DNA from: Heterohyrax brucei | Lineage: Eukaryota > Chordata > Mammalia > Hyracoidea > Procaviidae | Assembly: GCA_028571685.1 (NCBI GenBank) | Contig: CM053164.1 | Span: forward strand, 37,002,501-37,066,500 | Direction: 5' to 3' | DNA length: 64,000 nt | Shown here: piece after piece, positions 10,520-21,991 of the stretch | Layout of the letters: each line of letters begins with the position of its first letter | Position numbering within the stretch: position 1 is the first letter of the stretch | Program-made: the position numbers and the translations under genes | The notes under the pieces: model-generated | What the model saw: only the letters and a program-made list of their open reading frames with translations | Told to the model about the DNA's origin: nothing | The model's database searches: none

Positions 10520-11345
10520 TCCCAGAGGTAAGAAGAGAAGATCTCACCACAACCAATAAAGAAGAGCCAAGAGAGGAACAAGTTCTTTGGATCCATGATC
10601 CTTATGCTGAAAAGCTCCTGGAACGAGGTGATCCACAAAGACAGCTGTAAGATGTGGACCAAGGAGAAACAGACAGACACAGCAGAGTAAAGACCAAGAG
10701 GGAGGGCTGTAACACTAGAGACCAGCAGAGAAATGACATGGTGGGCTTCCTAGCTCAAAGAGCAGGAATGCAGAGCACCTGCAGACATGAGGCCTAGTGG
10801 TGGAGTATGCTGCATCTAGCCACTTACTGGCAGAGCTAAGTGTTTTGCAACATTTGTCCAAGCAGAGTAGAGGCCAGGCTGACAAGTTAAGGGAAAGAGA
10901 GAGATCTACCTATGAGTACAGTTGAAAAGAGGTGGTCCTCATTGAAGAATTAAATCCTAAGTATTTCCTGATCCTGAACTGTGACCTGCTGCTTCCCTAA
11001 TAAATCCCATAATCATGAATATGGCCTGTGAGTTACGTATGGCCATTGCAATGAGTTATCAAAACCAGCAGAGCAGTGCACAGAGCCATGGGAGGGGCAG
11101 TTGGTATCAAAATTGGTAAAGACAGAAAAAGGTGGCATATCTGACCTTTGCCTCATACGAAACAGCCCTGGACTATTGATCCTGATTCTCCTGCCCCCCT
11201 GTGAAGTCAGAAGGGGTCTGACATCCCCACCATGCCATTCTTACAATAAAAGACTACAGCCAAGAAAAGCTTACGGAGCAGTTCTTCTCTGTAACACATG
11301 AATTCTCCATGAATTGGCAGTGATGTGATGACAAAGGGTACAGGT
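10520..11345 (+). mobile_element. ERV/LTR-type repeat, family not identified
   Basis: It shares wording and order with 59145-59700: GGTGGGCTTCCTAGCTCAAAG, then AATAAATCCCATAATCATGA near 11000, then TGGCCATTGCAATGAGTTAT and CAGCAGAGCAGTGCACAG. The AATAAA followed by a T/G-rich stretch suggests a retroviral-type LTR polyadenylation region. No gag, pol or env frame is visible. The class is inferred. Confidence 0.45.
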
Positions 11346-11384
11346 ATGGAAAAATAAATAAGTAAAAGCTGGTTAAACTGCAGA

Positions 11385-12310
11385 TGGCCATATAATACTA
11401 TCCAGCCACTAAAAACATGAGGGAGGTCTAAAGAATTATTTTAGGGGAAGGGAAAGACAACAAAAAAATACAGAAGACATAAGCACAACTGGACTAAACT
11501 AAGAACTAACCACTTTCTGAATACAACCCAACACTTTCAGGGACAGAGTAACAGGAACACAGGTCTGGGGACCATGGTTTCAGGTGACATCTAGATCAAC
11601 TAGCACAACAAAGTTTTCTGAGAAACTGTGTTCATCCTACTTTGGGGAGTGCTATCTGAGTCTCAAAAGCTAGCAAGTGTTCATCTAAGAAGCATCCATC
11701 AGTCCCAACCTACCAACAGGAAAGGAGAATGAAGAATACCAAAGACAAGGAAAATATGAGCTCAAGAGACACGTGCATTTAAACCAGAAACTACATCAGC
11801 ATCAGACCGAAAGAACTAGACAGTACCCAACTGTAACCAATGACTGCCCTGACACGGGAGACAACAAAGAATCCCTGACATTCTGGGAGAAAAATGGAGT
11901 GCTTAACATGAACTCTATTTCAAAAATGAGACTTGATGGTCAGACATACTGGCAGGTCCCCAGAAGACATGGCCCCAGGCTCTCTGTTAGTCCAGAAATG
12001 AAATCATTTCCAGAGACAGTTCTTCATACAGAAATTGGAATGAACTGCAGACGTAAAATGATACTGGTGAAGAGTGTGCTTTTTGTCTTAAGTAGATACA
12101 TGATACTGAGTAGCTCCTGTCCAGAGGTGAGATGAGAGGTCAGAAGGAGGCAGCAGGTAGTTGAATGGTCACAGAAAGTATACAGTGAAAAGGAGGAGTG
12201 TGCTGTCACAGTATGTGGTAAGCAAACAGAATTACATAACAATGTGTGTGTAATATTCTATATGACAAACTGACTCAAATTGTACATTTCATTTAAAGCA
12301 TAATAAAATA
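11385..12310 (+). mobile_element. L1 3'UTR fragment (+)
   Basis: It is co-linear with the 3'UTR at 9750-10512: GGTCTGGGGACCATGGTTTC, then GGAGTGCTATCTGAGTCTCA, TAGATACATGATACTGAGTA and GGAGGAGTGTGCTGTCACAG. It ends in CATAATAAAATAT at about 12300. It is a 5'-truncated copy of a related L1 subfamily, without coding sequence. Confidence 0.85.
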
Positions 12311-12329
12311 TAAAGAAAGAAAAATCCTG

Positions 12330-12640
12330 AAAGATAAAAAATGAGGCAAGTCAGTACATACTGATATGGAACATTCAAGTTATTAGTAAATGATGAAGGT
12401 ATAAATTTATGGGTATTATGCTACCATTTTTAAAATGAAAAGGAGATACACATACACATACAAATAATAAAACATTTCTGTAAAAAGACACAAAAAAAAT
12501 TTGTAACTATGTCCTGAGAAGGAGAACAAGGAAAGATAAAAGTACTGCTTTTCACTATGTCATAACATACAGTTTGAATATTTCATTGCTTTGTGTATGA
12601 CCTATTCAATAAATATTTTTTAATGTCCATGCTCTTTTGA
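12330..12640 (+). mobile_element. Old L1M-type 3' remnant (+)
   Basis: AT-rich sequence ending near TGTATGACCTATTCAATAAA resembles the 3' end of an ancient L1 (L1M group). Weak, with no coding frame. The interval 12641-12787 is unassigned. Confidence 0.4.
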
Positions 12641-12787
12641 CCAAAATATTATATTTTCAATAGTCTATCCTAAAGAAACAATGAGTTAAAGGTAAGAGTG
12701 CAGGAAGCAACACAGTGAGGTTGAGATGGCAAAGCCTATTGGTGTCTCACAATAGAAAAACAGAAATCTGACTAGTTAAGAACCAAT

Positions 12788-13786
12788 GGGGGAGGGTGGA
12801 GTCAAGATGGCAGACTAAACACACGTTTCCTTATATCCCTCTGGAAACCAAGACCTGAATTCATAATCAAACAGAGCCTTCTAATCACCTAGTGAGCCTC
12901 GAGGACATGGCACAGGGCTGTTAACTTGGACTTCATACCACTGAGTGAAAAACTTCTTCTCTTTTGCTGACTCCCACTCTGGGCTAGCCCTGGCTCTCAC
13001 AGACTGCAGTAAATGCACCATTTTGACTTTTTTTTCTCCTTTGTCTTGGCTGATAGGCGGAGCTGGCTCTTGCCTAGTGGCTTGACTCAGATGCACTGCT
13101 GGGGGGATAAACAGGTGAATTTCCCATATTTTGAGAGCCAGACTTAGGACTCTGTTAATCTAGCCTCTTTGGGCCTGTCTTCTAATCACTGCCACAGCCT
13201 GGTTTGTACAGAACTGCACTGCCAGAGTGCGGGACGCCATGTTGGATACGGAGATTTTAGCAGGACCTAATTCTTAGCCTGGGAGCCAGCGCCTGCAAAC
13301 AGGACAGCGCTTCTCTGACAGAAAAGCAGTAATTTACACACTGTCGCCTATGGGGGGGGGGTTCCAACAGAGGCAGAGGAATCACTACCTCTTAGGGCCT
13401 TTAGCCCCTCTACCTGTTGCCTGTGTGGAGGGCGTCATCTTAGATACAGTGGCCGCAACTGGACCTATTTCTTATAGCTTGGGAGCCAGAACCTGTCCAC
13501 AGCAGCACACTTTTCTACCAGTAGTTTACACAGTGTGACCTAAGGCTGGGCCCTGTCAGCAGAGACCAACAGGACAGTAGCATTGTTGTATTCTGAACTA
13601 GTTTGTATCACCTGGCATTGGATATGGTGGTGCTTACTCTGCCACATGGGAAGAGGCACCTCTACACCTGAAAACTTGACTGACTTGAGACGTGGCCAGA
13701 TACCTTTTGCTTTACATTTTAAGACAGCCTAGAGAAACATCTGCGGTCCATCCTCACAGTATCTCTACCAGCCTCTATTTGTTCAC
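12788..13786 (+). promoter_or_regulatory. L1 5'UTR (internal promoter region)
   Basis: Roughly 1 kb between the element start and the ORF1 start codon. It has a G-run at 13352-13360 and two related blocks: one at 13210-13345 and one at 13410-13540, each with CGCCATG/GCGTCATCTT, then GGATAC or AGATAC, then GGACCTA and GGGAGCCAG. In L1s this region carries the pol II promoter; activity here is unknown. Confidence 0.7.
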
Positions 13787-14745
13787 ATGGGACCCAAAAA
13801 GCAACAGACACTTGTGACATACAAGAAATCATCCATGGCTTCAGAAGGCTCCCAAACAAAACAACGGAGTTTTCCAGATGAAGAAAATATTATGAAAGCA
13901 TCAGAAGGTGAATACAAAATTATCATATACAGCACTCTTCTAGATCTTATACAAAATGCAGGAGAACAGAAGGAGAAATTAAACAAGCTGTTCGATCTGA
14001 TGGAACACCAGTACTCTGAAATCCAACAGATCCAGAAAAAAATCAAAGACATAGAAACTTCGATTCAAAGCCAAGAAAACAGAATGGAACAAATGGAAAA
14101 AAGAATTTCTGACTTGGAAAACAGAGCCACTGATGCCAGCGTCTATGAGCAGAAATCAGAAAAAAGAAACAAGAAAAATCAAGGTGCATTAAGAAGCATG
14201 TGGGACTCTATTAAGAGGAACAACCTTCGATTAATTGGAATCCCTGAACAGGATGAGACACCTGAGAACAGAGAGAGTATCACTGCTGAGCTGCTGACAG
14301 AAAACTTCCCAGAAATCATAAAGGAAGAGAACATAGACATCTCAGATGCATATGGTACGCCACCCAATGTAGATCTCAAAAGAAAGACTCCAAGACATAC
14401 TATAATCAAGCTTGACAAAATGAAACATAAGCAGCAACTCTTAAAGGCAGCAAGACTCAAAACAAAGCTAACATTAAGAGGGAAACCCTGTAGGCTCTCG
14501 TCAGATTTCTCAGCAGAAAGCATGCTGGCACAGAGACAGTGGCCTGGCACATTCAAAGCCTTGAAGGAGAAGAACTTCCAACCAAGAATTATATATCCTG
14601 CAAAACTACCTTTCAAATAGGAAAATGAAATTAAGACATTCCCAGATAAACAGAAACTCAGGGACTTTGTAAAAACCAAACCAAAACTACAAGAAATACT
14701 GAAAGAACTCCTTGGCTTTGGCTTAGAAGAACTTAACCACTAACT
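13787..14745 (+). pseudogene. L1 ORF1 (RNA-binding chaperone), early stop
   Basis: An open frame of 277 codons starts MGPKKQQTLVTYKKSS and ends at a TAG (14618-14620). Past the stop, the same frame continues ENEIKTFPDKQKLRDF to KELLGFGLEELNH and then stops at about 14743. The stop has therefore removed roughly the last 40 residues. N-terminal part: basic leader. Residues about 45-115: coiled coil (EHQYSEIQQIQKKIKDIETS). Residues about 145-180: RRM-like region (NNLRLIGIPEQDETPENRES). After that: C-terminal domain (RHTIIKLDKMKHKQQLLKAA). Known role: trimeric single-strand RNA binding in the L1 particle. Confidence 0.9.
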
Positions 14746-15162
14746 TTATATTTTAGAACGACACATTACTCAGAACTCTACTCAATTAGGGAACGCTCCA
14801 AAGTCAATCACAGCTTTAATACTGAAAGAAGCAATCCAGTGATTATCATGAAAACTATGCTGTCATCACATTAAAAAGAAGGATGTAATACAGTCATTAT
14901 AGTCCTTCCAGATGGAGAGGAAAATGACAAGACTGGTAGTAATTAAAATTGAGCTTACATATACTTTATTAAGGGAGATCATACAGGCAGCTGTAAAGCG
15001 CAACAAAGATGTATCATACCATTTCAAGAAATGTAACACAGGAGTCTCAACAACTACAAAAGTAGCTCTGAAAAAGGTGAAAAATGAACTCACAAAAATG
15101 AATGTCCCAAAACAGACAAATAACAACAGAGAAAACATCAACATAAAAATAAACATATCACA

Positions 15163-18100
15163 ATGGTGGCAGTTAACACATACCTATCAACAATTACATT
15201 GAATGTTAATGGACTGAATGTTCCAGTAAAGAGACATCGAGGGGCATCTTGGATCAAAAGACATGACCCATCCATATGTTGTCTACAAAAAACTCACTTG
15301 AGATCTAAAGATAGGAACAAACTGAAAATTGAAGGATGGAAGAATATATATTAAGCTAACAATAAACACAGAAAGAAAAGTAGGTGTGACAATTCTAATC
15401 TCAGACAAAATTCATTTTAATGTCAAATCCACCATCATGGACAAAGATGCACACTATTGCTGAAAGGTTCAGTATACAAGCAAGACTTAACTATATTAAA
15501 TATTTATGCACCTAATATCAAAGCACCTAAGTACATTGAAGAAACACTGACTACTCTCAAAAAAGAGTTAGATCCTTCCACAATAATAGTGGGAGACTTC
15601 AACACTCCACTCTCAATACTGGACAGATCATCTAGAAAAAATCTCAGTAAAGATACAGAAGACCTCACTGCCACAATTAACCCACTAAACCTGATTGATA
15701 TATACAGAACTTTCCACTCATCAGCAGACAACTACACCTTCTTCTCCAGTGCACATGGAACATTCTCCAGAATTGATCATGTGGTATGACATAATGCAAT
15801 TCTCAACAAAATCCAAAGCACTGAATTACTGAAAAGCATTTTCTGAGATCACAAAGCCATAAGAGTTGAAATCAATAGCAGAAAAAACATAGAAAGTGGA
15901 ACTTTTGGAAACTGAACAACATCTTGCTGAAAAAAACATGGGTTATAGAAGAAATCAATGAAATAAATTCATGGACTCCAATGAGAATGAAAACACTTCC
16001 TACCAGAACTTACGGGATACAGCCAAAGCAGTGCTCAGAGGTCTGTTTATCTCCATAAATGCACACATCAGGAAGGAAGAAAGAAACCAAATCAAGGAAC
16101 TAACCCTACAGCTAGAACAAGTAGAGAGAGAACAACAGAGGAACCCATCAGGCACCAGAAGAAACCAGATCATAAAGATTAGAGTAGAGCTAAATGAATT
16201 AGAGAACAGAAAAACCACTCAAAAATTGAAAAGACCAAAAGCTGGTTTTTTGAAAAGATCAACAAATTGACAAACCACTGGCTAAACTTACTAAAGAAAA
16301 GCAGGAAACAAATAACCCAAATTAGAAATGAGAGTTGTCACAAAAGATTCAACAGAAATCAAAAAAATCTTAAGAGAATACTATAAAAGATCATACTCTA
16401 ACAAATTTGAAAACTAGAGGGAATGGACAAATTCCTTGATTCATATTACCTACCAAAATTATCACAATGTGAAGCAGAACAACTTAATAAACCCATCACA
16501 AAGGAAAAGATTGAAAAGGTCATCAAAACACTGCCAACCAAAAAAAGTTTGGGTCCAGACTGCTTCACTGCAGAATTCTACCTAGCTTTTAGAGCCAGTT
16601 ATCTACAATACTACTAACACTATTTCAGAGTATAGAAAAGGGATGGAGTACTCCGAAACTCATTCTATTAAGCCAGCATAACCCTGATACCAAAGCCAGG
16701 GACAGACCCAACCAAAAAGGAGAACTACAGACCAATTTCACTCATGAATCTAGATGCAAAAATCTTCAACAAACTTCTGGCCAATAGAATACAACATATC
16801 CAAAAAATAATCCATCATGACCAAGTGGGATTCATACCAGGGATGCAAGGCTGGTTCAACATCAGAAAAACAATTAATGTGATTAACCACATAAATAACA
16901 CAAAAGACAAGGATCACCTGATTTTGTCCATTGATGCAGAAAAGGCATTTGATAAAGTCCAACACCCATTCATGCTAAAAACTCTTAGCAAAATAGGCAT
17001 CGACGGAAAATTCCTCAACGCAATAAGGGCCATTTATACAAAGCCAATTGCCTGTGTCATCCTGAATGGAGAGAGACTGAAAGACTTTTCCTTGAGAACA
17101 GGAACTAGACAGGATGCCCACTCTCACCTCTCCTATTCAACATTGTACTAGAAGTTCTAGCCAGAGCAATTAGATAAGACCAAGAAATAAAGGGCATCTG
17201 CATCAGCAAAGAAGAACTAAAAATCTCCCTGTCTGCAGATGATGTGATTGTATATGCAGAGAATCTCAAAGAATCTATAAGTAAACTACTCAAACTGATA
17301 GAAGAATTCAGTCAAGTCTCAGGATACAAGATAAACGTAAGTAAATCAGTAGGATTCCTTTATACCAACAACGAGACTGTTAATGAAGAAATCATCAAGC
17401 CAAGCCAGCCAAGTGCCATCAAGTTGGATCGAAATCAATATCATTTACCATAGCCCCAAAAAAGATAAAGTACCTAGGAATTAATCTAACCAGAGAAATG
17501 ACAAACCTTTACAAAGAAAACTACAAGCCTGTACTACAAGAAAGTAAGAGTGACTTAGATAAATGGAAAAACCTATCCTGCTCATGGATAGGAAGACTTC
17601 ACATTGTGAAAATGTCTATTTTACCCAAAGCAATCTACTTATATAATGCAATCCCAATACAAGTTCCAGAGTCATTTTTTAATGAGCTGGAGAAACAAAT
17701 CACCAAATTTGTTTGGAAAGAGAAGCAGCCCTGGATAAGCAAGGTACTACTAAAGAAGAAGAACACACTGGGAGGCCTTTCATTATCCGACCTTAGAACA
17801 TACTACACTGCCACAGCAGTTAAAACAGCTTGGTACTGGTACAGGAACAGACAGACCTACCAATGGAACAGAACTGAGACCCCAGAGATGACACCATCTG
17901 CCTATGAACAACTGATATTCAACAAAGGCCCTAAGACATTAAACTGGGGTAAAAACAGTATCTTCAACAAATGGTGCTGGCAAAATTGGATATCCATTCG
18001 CAATAAACTAAAACAAGATCCCTATCTTACACCTTATACAAAAACCAACTCCAACTGGATAAAAGATCTAATATCAAACCTAAAACTTTTATAGGGGCTT

Positions 18101-19012
18101 TATGCCCTTCCAAGAAAAGGTAGGCACAACAATGGAAGTTTTAATACACAATGTAGACAGACTGCAAAATCTGTCAAACAAACCACAGTCAACAGAAAAT
18201 AGATAAATGGGAACTATTAAGAATCAAACACTTTTGCTCATCCAAAGACTTTATTAATAGAATTAAAAGGACACCTACAGAATGGGAAAAAATATTTGGC
18301 AACTCTATGTCAGATTGATGCCTGATCACTATATCTATAAGATACTATAAGATCATCTATAAGATACTACAAAATATCAATAAGAAGAATATAAATCATC
18401 CAATTAAGTGATGGGCAAAGGAGATGGACAGACATTTCTCTAAAGAGGAGATCCAGGCAGTCAAAAACCACATGCGGTCATGTTCACGATCTTTAGTTAT
18501 TAAAAAAATTCAAATCGAGACTACAATGAGATACTATCTCACCCCAACAAGGTTGGCCATGATCCCAAAAACACAAAACAACAAATGCTGGAGAGGCTGT
18601 GGAGAAAGTGGAACTCTTCTACACTGTTGGTGGGGTTGCAAAATGGGCCAGCCTCTTTCGAAAGCAATCTGGCGCTTCCTTAAAAAATGGATATAAATAT
18701 ACCATTTCACCCAGTATATTCCACTACTTGGAATATATCCTACAGAATCAAGGTCATCACACCAATGGACACACGCACAAGAAGGTTTATCACAGCATGA
18801 TAGCAAAAAGATGGAATCAACCCAGGTGCCCAACAACAGAGAAATGGATAGGTAAACTATGGTATATATACTCAATGGAGCACTACACAATGATAAAGAA
18901 TGATGATGATTCCAGGAAACATCTCCTAACCTGGTTTCAACTGGAAGACATTATGTTGAGTAAAAGTAATCAGCGACAAAAGGACAAATATTGTATAAGA
19001 CCCCTACAATAA
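15163..19012 (+). pseudogene. L1 ORF2 (endonuclease and reverse transcriptase), broken
   Basis: The N-terminal endonuclease starts near STITLNVNGLNVPVKRH (15190), with CCLQKTHL and later DLTILNIYAPNIKAPKY, GDFNTPLS and FSRIDHVV. The reverse transcriptase follows: [22 protein letters not shown] text near 16690, [32 protein letters not shown] and the active-site region at 17232-17243. That region reads S-A-D-D where the family has F-A-D-D, a one-base change. The C-terminal zinc knuckle is visible at 18587-18642 (CWRGC..HCWWGC). Stops and frameshifts occur about every 200-400 bp (for example near 15353, 15787, 16268, 16617, 17150, 18092 and 18695), so no active protein can be made. A 36-bp SINE-tail insertion lies at 17395-17430. 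Confidence 0.92.
17388..17437 (-). mobile_element. Ultra-short SINE 3'-tail insertion in L1 ORF2
   Basis: A direct repeat GAAATCA lies at 17388-17394 and 17431-17437. The 36 bp between them contain GCCAGCCAAGTGCCATCAAG, the antisense of the AfroSINE/RTE-like tail. Related L1 sequence is continuous across this site, so the block is an insertion that also shifts the frame. Confidence 0.65.
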
Positions 19013-19995
19013 GATCTCAAAAACAGACTTACATACAGAAGAAGAGACTCTTTGACATCTGCAAGGGAGGGGACGGAGGGAGAGCGAGGGGGGAGGGTTT
19101 AGATTAGATAGTTGCGAGAAATCTGATTGGGAGAAATCGGTGATAGCACACATTAGAAACAAGAAAAATATTAAGTGGACTTCAGCATATCTTGAATACT
19201 TCTTCCATCTTAACCAAATATTGCAAGGATAGAGTAGCTGGGGCAGGGGGCAGGGGATCGTGCTCTTAGGCGTAATCTAGGCCAATTGGCACAACTAGCG
19301 TTTTGCTAAGAGGGCTCTCTGCACCCCACGTTGGTGAGTGGCGTCTGGGGTCTTAAAAGCTGCCAAGCTGCCATCCGAGGGCACAGCAAATGGTCCCAAC
19401 TCAGCAGGAACGGATGCTTACCAAGGACCGAAATGACATGGGGTAAAGACAGCGTAGAAGATAGACAGACCCATATGAGTGGGTGCCTACATCGACTTGG
19501 GACCGGAAGAACCGGAGGGTGCCCGACCACCACCAGTGATAGCCACGATGGAGCTCACTAAGTTGAGTCTCACTGACAACCTGAGAATAAAACAGGATGC
19601 ACCCTGAGATCTCTACTAAAAGACTGCAATTGATGGCCCAGTGGTTTCGGGGTTCCCCTGGGAGCACAGCCTCTGGCTCTGATGCTACCCTTGCCCATAA
19701 ATCATAATGAAGGTCCACTCTTCAAACACGAATGGATTGGGCTTGGTGATACAGAGTGACCATATAGTGCATGCACTTTATGGTTCTATGCATCTATAGG
19801 ATATCATCCTGCGGACCTCTGGCTGGAGGAAGGAGAGTGGGTGGAGAGGAGAGGAAAGAAGACTGTTGGGAGGATGAGACATATATCGAACAGAGAGGAA
19901 TAGTGTGCTGTCACTGGGCAGGGAGAGCAGTGGCAGTTGCATATAGGTGGGCATGTAAATTTATACAGGAATGTACATTTTCACTCAGTCATAAT
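19013..19995 (+). other. L1 3'UTR
   Basis: A purine-rich G-run tract at 19063-19098 (GGGAGGGGACGGAGGG, then GAGGGGGGAGGG) is followed by long non-coding sequence. Parts of it recur at 8765-10512, 11385-12310, 30238-31152 and 46665-47140. The element ends with ATTTTCACTCAGTCATAATA and an A-rich tail. The tract could form a G-quadruplex, as known for other L1 3'UTRs. Confidence 0.8.
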
Positions 19996-20032
19996 AAAAA
20001 AAAGTTAAACAAAACAAAACAAAAAACAACAC

Positions 20033-20150
20033 ATTGATATGGCCTCATTAGCATACCAAAATCCTATTCCCAAATTACATCACACCCACAGGTACAGGGG
20101 TAAGGATTTACAACACATATTATGGAGGAAACCATTCAATTTATAACATG
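20033..20150 (-). mobile_element. MaLR-type LTR fragment (-)
   Basis: TAAGGATTTACAACACATAT, preceded by CACACCCACAGGTACAGG, is the reverse complement of the start of the LTR at 57953. It is a short 5' LTR piece in antisense next to the L1 tail. Confidence 0.55.
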
Positions 20151-20261
20151 TAAATTGTTCTGATTACCATTCAAGAAGCTGAGTCTACACCAGACAAAGA
20201 ACAGAAGGGCTGGCATATTTCCTTTACAACAAACTTCAAGAATAAGTTTATCACACCTTGC

Positions 20262-20812
20262 AGGACTGAGTTACTGGACTTAAAGGCTAAAGACCACAGT
20301 TTGGGGGAACATCTAAGTCAATCGGCATAACACAGTTCATAAACAAAACATTCTACACCCTACTTTTGGGGAGTGGTGTTTTAGGTCTTCAAAGCTTGTG
20401 AGCCACCCCCTAAGACTCAGAGTTACCCTGTAGACAAAGAGGAACTGCTCCATAGTTTCCAAGGAGTACCTGGGGCACTTGAACTGGCAACCTCATCATT
20501 AGAAGCTGTAGCATTTAACCACTACACCACCAGGGTTTCCACCCGAGGTAGGTGCTCCAGTGAACAGCCAACTATACAAAACCAAAAGAGCAACACTGAC
20601 CTAAAAGCAAAGATGCAAAGATGCAAAGGAGCAAGGAAACTAGACAAATGCATATGGAGAACTCAGAGTGGTGATGGTGATAGTGTGGACACATTGCAGG
20701 GATTGCAACCAATGCCAAGGAACAATCCGTGTATATGCTATTAAATGAGAAACCATTTGACTCTGTAAACCTTCACCTAAAGAAGAACTTTAAAAAAGAA
20801 TCCAATAAGGGG
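20262..20812 (+). mobile_element. L1 3'UTR fragment (+), split by an AfroSINE
   Basis: It shows the same order as 49940-50870: ACATCTAAGTCAATCGGCAT, then TTGGGGAGTGGTGTTTTAGG, then (past the SINE) GCAGGGATTGCAACCAATGC and TGTAAACCTTCACCTAAAGA. It is older and more decayed than the 12.8-kb L1. Confidence 0.7.
20403..20540 (-). mobile_element. AfroSINE (-), tail truncated
   Basis: Antisense body and head (AGTTTCCAAGGAGTACCTGG to CACTACACCACCAGGGTTTC). The tail at the left is decayed. It is inserted into the L1 fragment 20262-20812. Confidence 0.8.
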
Positions 20813-20847
20813 TAGGGGAAAGAATAATTTTATCATTTAAATTAAAT

Positions 20848-20949
20848 TAAGAGCTCAGACACTGGAGCACCCCTTACTAGCTAGCTTCTAACTCTCTGAG
20901 TTTCAGTCTCTTCATCTGCAAAATGGGACTGATGATTGCTATCATAAGG
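20848..20949 (+). repeat. MIR fragment (+)
   Basis: GCTCAGACACTGGAGCACCC and TTTCAGTCTCTTCATCTGCA then AAATGGGACTGATGATTGC follow the MIR consensus in sense. It ends where the next AfroSINE starts. Confidence 0.65.
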
Positions 20950-21165
20950 GGCCCTGGTGGCACAGTGATTAAAGTGCTTACCTGCTAACTAAAAATTTGG
21001 TTGTTCAGGCCACCCAGCGGTTCTGTGGGAGAAAAGATCTGGCCATCTGCTCCTATAAAAATTATAGGCAAGAAAATCCTATGGGGCAGTTCACCGCTGT
21101 CAGATGGGGTCGCTAATGAGTTGGAATTGACTCCACAAACTCCCGAGCACCCAACAACAACAAAA
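20950..21165 (+). mobile_element. AfroSINE, long variant (+)
   Basis: Head GGGGCCCTGGTGGCACAGTG, the extra block (GGGAGAAAAGATCTGGCCAT), a body ending TGGGGTCGCTAATGAGTTGG, and a tail with CACCCAACAACAACAAA, which is RTE-like. Confidence 0.82.
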
Positions 21166-21619
21166 ATCTAACTTCATTCTGCAATTTAGGCCCCAGTCCT
21201 AAGCCAAAACAAAAAAAAGAAGAAAAACATTGTCGTACAGTCCATTCTGATTCACACAGACAGGGAATAAGTCCCCAACACCCAATCCCTTCCCCTTTGG
21301 TCAGGTGGAGACATGTTTGAAATAAAGTTTACCGACATTTCTGTCAATTACAAAAAAAGAAACAATGGGACTTCAACTGGTAATCACTTGTGCCTTACAC
21401 TAGGTGGCAGGTGTCCAGGTACACATATAGTAACTTTATATTGTTTCTGATTGTTTGAAGTATTCCATTATAATTTAAATGCTAAATACAAAGGTGAAAA
21501 AAAGTATCATTGAGAACTAGGGTAGTCCACAACTGAAGAAAGTATATACAATCTCCAAAACTTCACTGTTGAATAATAGTGAAAACCTCCATAAGAAAGC
21601 CCCTTTCACTCAGATGCTG
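21166..21619. other. No clear feature
   Basis: Mostly unassigned. A short phrase near 21228 (ATTGTCGTACAGTCCATTCT) may be an AfroSINE relic. No coding signal. Confidence 0.35.
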
Positions 21620-21880
21620 ATGCTGTGAGGTGTCACAGAATCACCCCCAACTATGGAGACCCCACGTATAACAGAATGAAATCCTGCCCAGTCCTGCACC
21701 ATCCCCATGATCAGCAGCAATTCAAACCATTTTGGTCCATAGGGTTGATCTTCAGTAGTAATTTGCTAGGTCTTTCCTCCAAGTCTGCCTTAGTCTGGAA
21801 GCTCCACAGAAGCCTGACCAGCATCACAGCAACACATGAGCCTCCGCTAATATACAGTAGTGGCTGCACATGAAGTGCTA
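21620..21880 (-). mobile_element. Internally deleted RTE derivative (-)
   Basis: The left part is the antisense RTE 3' tail (CCAGTCCTGCACCATCCCCA). The right part is the antisense RTE 5' leader (GGTCTTTCCTCCAAGTCTGC, then CATCACAGCAACACATGAGC), which also appears at 36960-37130. The protein-coding middle is absent. It is the mirror counterpart of the copy at 45410-45800. Confidence 0.65.
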
Positions 21881-21991
21881 CTCTAAATTAAAAACGTGGT
21901 CTTAAAAGCAATTTGTGCTTGTATCTGTGCTTAGACTGTAAGTCTACGTTTAAAACATAATTACAGTCTGTTTTCTTTTGACTTAATACCA

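Larger units (their letters stand above)
12788..20030 (+). mobile_element. Nearly full-length L1 retrotransposon (+), inactive
   Basis: About 7.2 kb with all parts in order: a 5' start GGGGGAGGGTGGAGTCAAGA then TGGCAGACTAAAC, a roughly 1-kb 5'UTR, ORF1 (13787), ORF2 (15163 to about 19012), a 3'UTR with a G-rich tract, and an A-rich tail at about 19990-20030. ORF1 has an early stop and ORF2 many frameshifts, so it cannot move itself. No convincing target duplication was found at the two edges. It is one of the youngest L1s here, judged by completeness. Confidence 0.92.

Noticed and set aside
10174-10650. A 158-codon plus-strand frame
   Set aside because: It lies in the L1 3'UTR and the adjoining ERV-like repeat; no known domain.
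14179-14679. A 166-codon minus-strand frame
   Set aside because: Antisense of L1 ORF1 at 13787-14745.
12788-20030. A target-site duplication around the large L1
   Set aside because: A weak resemblance (AGTTAAGAACC on the left against AGTTAAACAAAAC in the A-rich tail) is explained by low complexity.
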